Assembly: GCF_000182565.1 (NCBI RefSeq)
Contig: NW_015971549.1
Coordinates: forward strand, 1 to 64,000
DNA length: 64,000 nt
Reading direction: 5' to 3'
Source: Spizellomyces punctatus DAOM BR117
Lineage: Eukaryota > Chytridiomycota > Chytridiomycetes > Spizellomycetales > Spizellomycetaceae
Shown here: positions 61,228 to 64,000 of the stretch, piece by piece
Layout of the letters: every line of letters starts with the position of its first letter
Position numbering within the stretch: position 1 is the first letter of the stretch
Position numbers and translations under genes: made by a program
The notes under the pieces: model-generated
What the model was told of the DNA's origin: nothing
Databases searched by the model: none
What the model saw: the letters and a program-made list of their open reading frames with translations, nothing else

Positions 61228-61741
61228 TGTTTGGACGCGGTCATCTATTAGAGTGTGGCTTCGATGGACTCGGCGAGGGGAGCGGAACCGCCCTCGTCCG
61301 ACGTGACCCGACCGCGAGCCGACACTGTTCAAGTGTTGTGTTTTTGGTTACCCTGGCAGAGACATGCAAAAAGTGCACAAGGGCGGAGACGGCTGTATGC
61401 GCCAGGTGGTTAATTTTGACAGACCTTTAAATTGCTAGATATCTCACGTTTTATTAGCTTTTACCCCCACTTTTAGTTTTTTCTAGAAAGAGCTAGTTTA
61501 TGCTCGATATACTTTAGACTTTAATAGTTGATAAACAGTGTAGTGTTTTATGGTTTTTTTTTTGCGATTAGGTAGAGTTTTAAGCCAAGAAAAATAATAG
61601 TATCTGTTTTATAGTCTTTGACATGGCATAATGCTTGATGTGGAACGCGATCTTTTGCGTCCGCCTCTCCGGACAAGCTGCCAGAATCACCATTTTACAT
61701 TCCCAGTTGCCATTAGCCTTGCATCTGCACAAATAAAGAAC
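61228..61741. other. Spacer between zinc-finger and WD40 genes
   Basis: About 510 bp, mainly AT-rich in its right half; 3' UTR of the zinc-finger gene and promoter of the next. A frame open to 61430 overlaps the end of the zinc-finger gene in another frame and is considered chance. Confidence 0.45.
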
Positions 61742-63918
61742 ATGGTCCAAGAAAACTCTACTGATCCCATAGATATGGGACAAGAAAAGACGAGCGAAGC
61801 CATGCAAGTCGGACCACTCGTCTCACCAACCAAACACATTTCCAAGAAAACATTTACCGACGCCAATGTCCAAACCGACCCTGTCCGCATCATTAGTCCC
61901 GGCGAACCCGGCTACACCACGACTGTCCCCGTCAAACCACCCACCTCCTCCATCCTCAAACCCATCCAACAAGCCCGACCGAAACCCGAATGGACGGACG
62001 ATGACAGTGAGGACTTGATTGTGGATGTTGAAGGCGAGGACAGTGATGCGAGTACGAGGAAGAAAAAGAAGGTAAAGGGCAAGGCCAAGACGGTTAAAAA
62101 GGCAAAAGGCAAGGGGACAGGTACTGTTTCTTTGCTGTTCTTCAATTGTTTTGTTTGAGTTTTGTAAATGTTGATTGTTTTGATTGTATGTCGTAGGTGA
62201 GGAAGACGAGGAAACCGCTAAAAAACGCAAGCCAACGACAACCAGCAAAAAACCTGTAAAAGCCAAGGTACATTCATCTAATCCCATTATTGCAAATGTG
62301 TATATATATGTATATCGTGACCAACGTCCTCGCAACACACTAGTCCAAACTCCCACCTATCGACCCGACAGAACTCCTTGACCTCTCAACCACCTACCCC
62401 GATACCTACTGGACCCACCTCCCAACCACAACCTCCATGATCGACACCGTCAACGAAACAACACCCCTGACACTCGTCAAACAAGCCGACATGCGCGACG
62501 CAGGGCACATTACGGGTATGGTCCTCTCACCCGACGGCAGCATGCTCGCAACATTCTGCACAATGGGTCTCGCAAAAATATGGGATCTTGAAACCTACCG
62601 CGTCATTCAAACCCTCCAAGACACGTCTGAACCCAATATTGATGAATTCTATGTGGGACGGTTCACACCTACCATGACCCGCCTCGTCGTAGGTGGGAAA
62701 CTCAAGGACCCCAAGAAATGGAGTGATGAGGATGAGGATAATCATATTTTGCCGTGTCCTCTTAAAGTGTTTGATTTGATTTCTGGGAATGTGGTTGAGA
62801 GGCTTGAGGGGCATGAAGAGGAGATTTTGTGTTGTAAAAGTGTCGAGTTTCGGGGGGAGAGGTATTATGTTACTACCAGTCAGGATGGGTATATTATTAA
62901 ATGGAAAGTAGACCAAGATTGGAGGTACGTTTTGCTTTTATTGGTTGTTGGATGATGCCGTTTTGTCTCATGGTGCTTTTCTTTTTTTTCTAGTCGGTTA
63001 CAAGAGTATAAACGCATGGAAGATGGCAAGACGTGCATGGCGTTCAACGTCTCGTTTCTACCCAACACTGGAAACAAGTACTTTGTCGCAGCATGCGATG
63101 GCGGGATATGTCTCTTTGATTTTGAAAACGCAGTGGTAAGCCGGGAACCCACAATGTCAAAAAGCAAGATCAAACTGACTCGCATTTAGAAACTCCAAAC
63201 ATTTGAAAATCTTTATACGTGCTATTGCGATTGTACCAAAGTCGTGGAATGCCTAGAGTACCCTGAACCCCCTCGGACATGGCAAACGGTCTTGGAAGAT
63301 GGGGAGCCGATGTTTACTTATCTCTTAAGTCGGGGTGTTGAAGAAGTGGATACTGTGGATGGAGGGGATGTGCCGATTAGTATGTTTGCAAAGATGTTTA
63401 AATCGTCCTTTATGGAATGCTAATATGTTTTTGGTAGATACGGAGCCGAACACGGTGCGATTGCATAAACTTGTTTATCCCACGCGACGGGGCGGAGTGT
63501 TTTCGTTGGAGGAGGTCAAGAGGTTTCAGCATGAAGAGTATGTCAGGATTGCATTTTTCTTTGTGGATACATGTGTATCTGTGTATTGATGATTTGGGAT
63601 TTTCAAAGGTACCGCTCCAACTCTTGGTTAACAAAAATCTCGTCCAACGGCCGATACGTTCTTGCTCCCACATATGATGGAGCCGTTGTCGTGTTTTCAT
63701 TGGCGAGTGGGCAAGTGACGGCTGTCTTGCGGGATCATGAGGGGGTGGAAGTGAGAGATTGTGTCTGGGGATGGAGGTGGGGACAGGTGTTTACATGTGG
63801 TGATGGTGAGTTTTCTTGATTTTGATTTTTGTAACCTTGGGTTTGCTCAGTTTTTATGTCTTTAGATGGGACGGTCAAGGTGTATGTGCAGGACAGGGAT
63901 ACGATGGACGAGTCATGA
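61742..63918 (+). CDS. WD40-repeat protein with charged N-terminus, function unknown
   Basis: Eight exons in phase (61742-62120, 62197-62267, 62344-62924, 62994-63135, 63190-63379, 63438-63537, 63609-63805, 63866-63918). The N-terminus has an acidic stretch and then a Lys-rich, nuclear-signal-like stretch (STRKKKKVKGKAKTVKKAKG). Divergent WD40 blades follow: HITGMVLSPDGSMLATFCTM with LAKIWDLE, LEGHEEEILCCKSVE with TTSQDGYIIKWK, FLPNTGNKYFVAACDGGICL, TKISSNGRYVLAPTYDGAVV and GQVFTCGDDGTVKVYVQDRD. It ends DTMDES, so the gene is complete in the window. The family is not recognised. An upstream in-frame ATG at 61631 would add 37 residues. Confidence 0.78.
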
Positions 63919-64000
63919 TGGGTGGACGGGATGATTGGGTACGAGGCCAAGTGTCAACGCCAAACTAGGGGCGCGTCATTTCATTCGCTATCCAACCCGG

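Overview
The window is nuclear DNA of an intron-rich, probably early-diverging (chytrid-like) fungus. About 22 protein genes lie close together on both strands. Most are split by short GT-AG introns of about 45-350 nt, and several intergenic spacers are under 150 bp. Gene content is eukaryotic and opisthokont: TAF5, CWC22, BDP1, Lag1 ceramide synthase, exocyst Sec3, PKA regulatory subunit and three cytosolic ribosomal proteins. A TBC1D8/9-type RabGAP with GRAM and EF-hand domains, a DCAF11 homologue and a zinc-finger HSC20 point away from yeasts. A mitochondrial nad1 fragment carries TAG where leucine is expected, which fits chytrid mitochondria that read UAG as Leu.

Layout: 0-15.6 kb holds TAF5(-), TBC1D8/9-like GAP(-), a small membrane protein(-), LAG1(+), an F-box/WD40 protein(-) and CWC22(+). 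16-20.5 kb has no intact gene. It is a mosaic of decayed pieces: a Ty1/copia pol remnant, a GC-rich tract of unknown origin, a mitochondrial nad1 fragment, fragments resembling an actinobacterial UvrD-family helicase and actinobacterial rpoA, and short dispersed repeats. 20.5-39.8 kb holds an LRR protein(-), RPS18(+), ETF-QO(-), DCAF11(-), BDP1(+), HSC20(-), DNA ligase I(+), PKA-R(-) and RPL27(+). 40-45.7 kb holds a cadherin-like/RING/TRAF-finger/TPR protein(+), RPL10A(-) and a TPR-like protein(+). 45.9-64 kb holds SEC3(-), a PUB-domain protein(+), acetyl-CoA synthetase(-), an Atg38/NRBF2-like protein(-), three degenerate tRNA-like sequences(-), an Sfp1-like zinc-finger factor(+) and a WD40 protein(+).

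The genes are mostly housekeeping (transcription, splicing, translation, replication, trafficking, autophagy, energy metabolism) and do not form one pathway. Two regulatory patterns stand out. A CACGTG box lies about 70-100 bp upstream of the start codon in all three ribosomal protein genes, CWC22 and the TBC gene. The first introns of all three ribosomal protein genes carry GGAT-type repeats in the sense orientation. The two least explained objects are the foreign-DNA mosaic at 16-20 kb and the cadherin-like/RING/TPR protein with its TPR neighbour.
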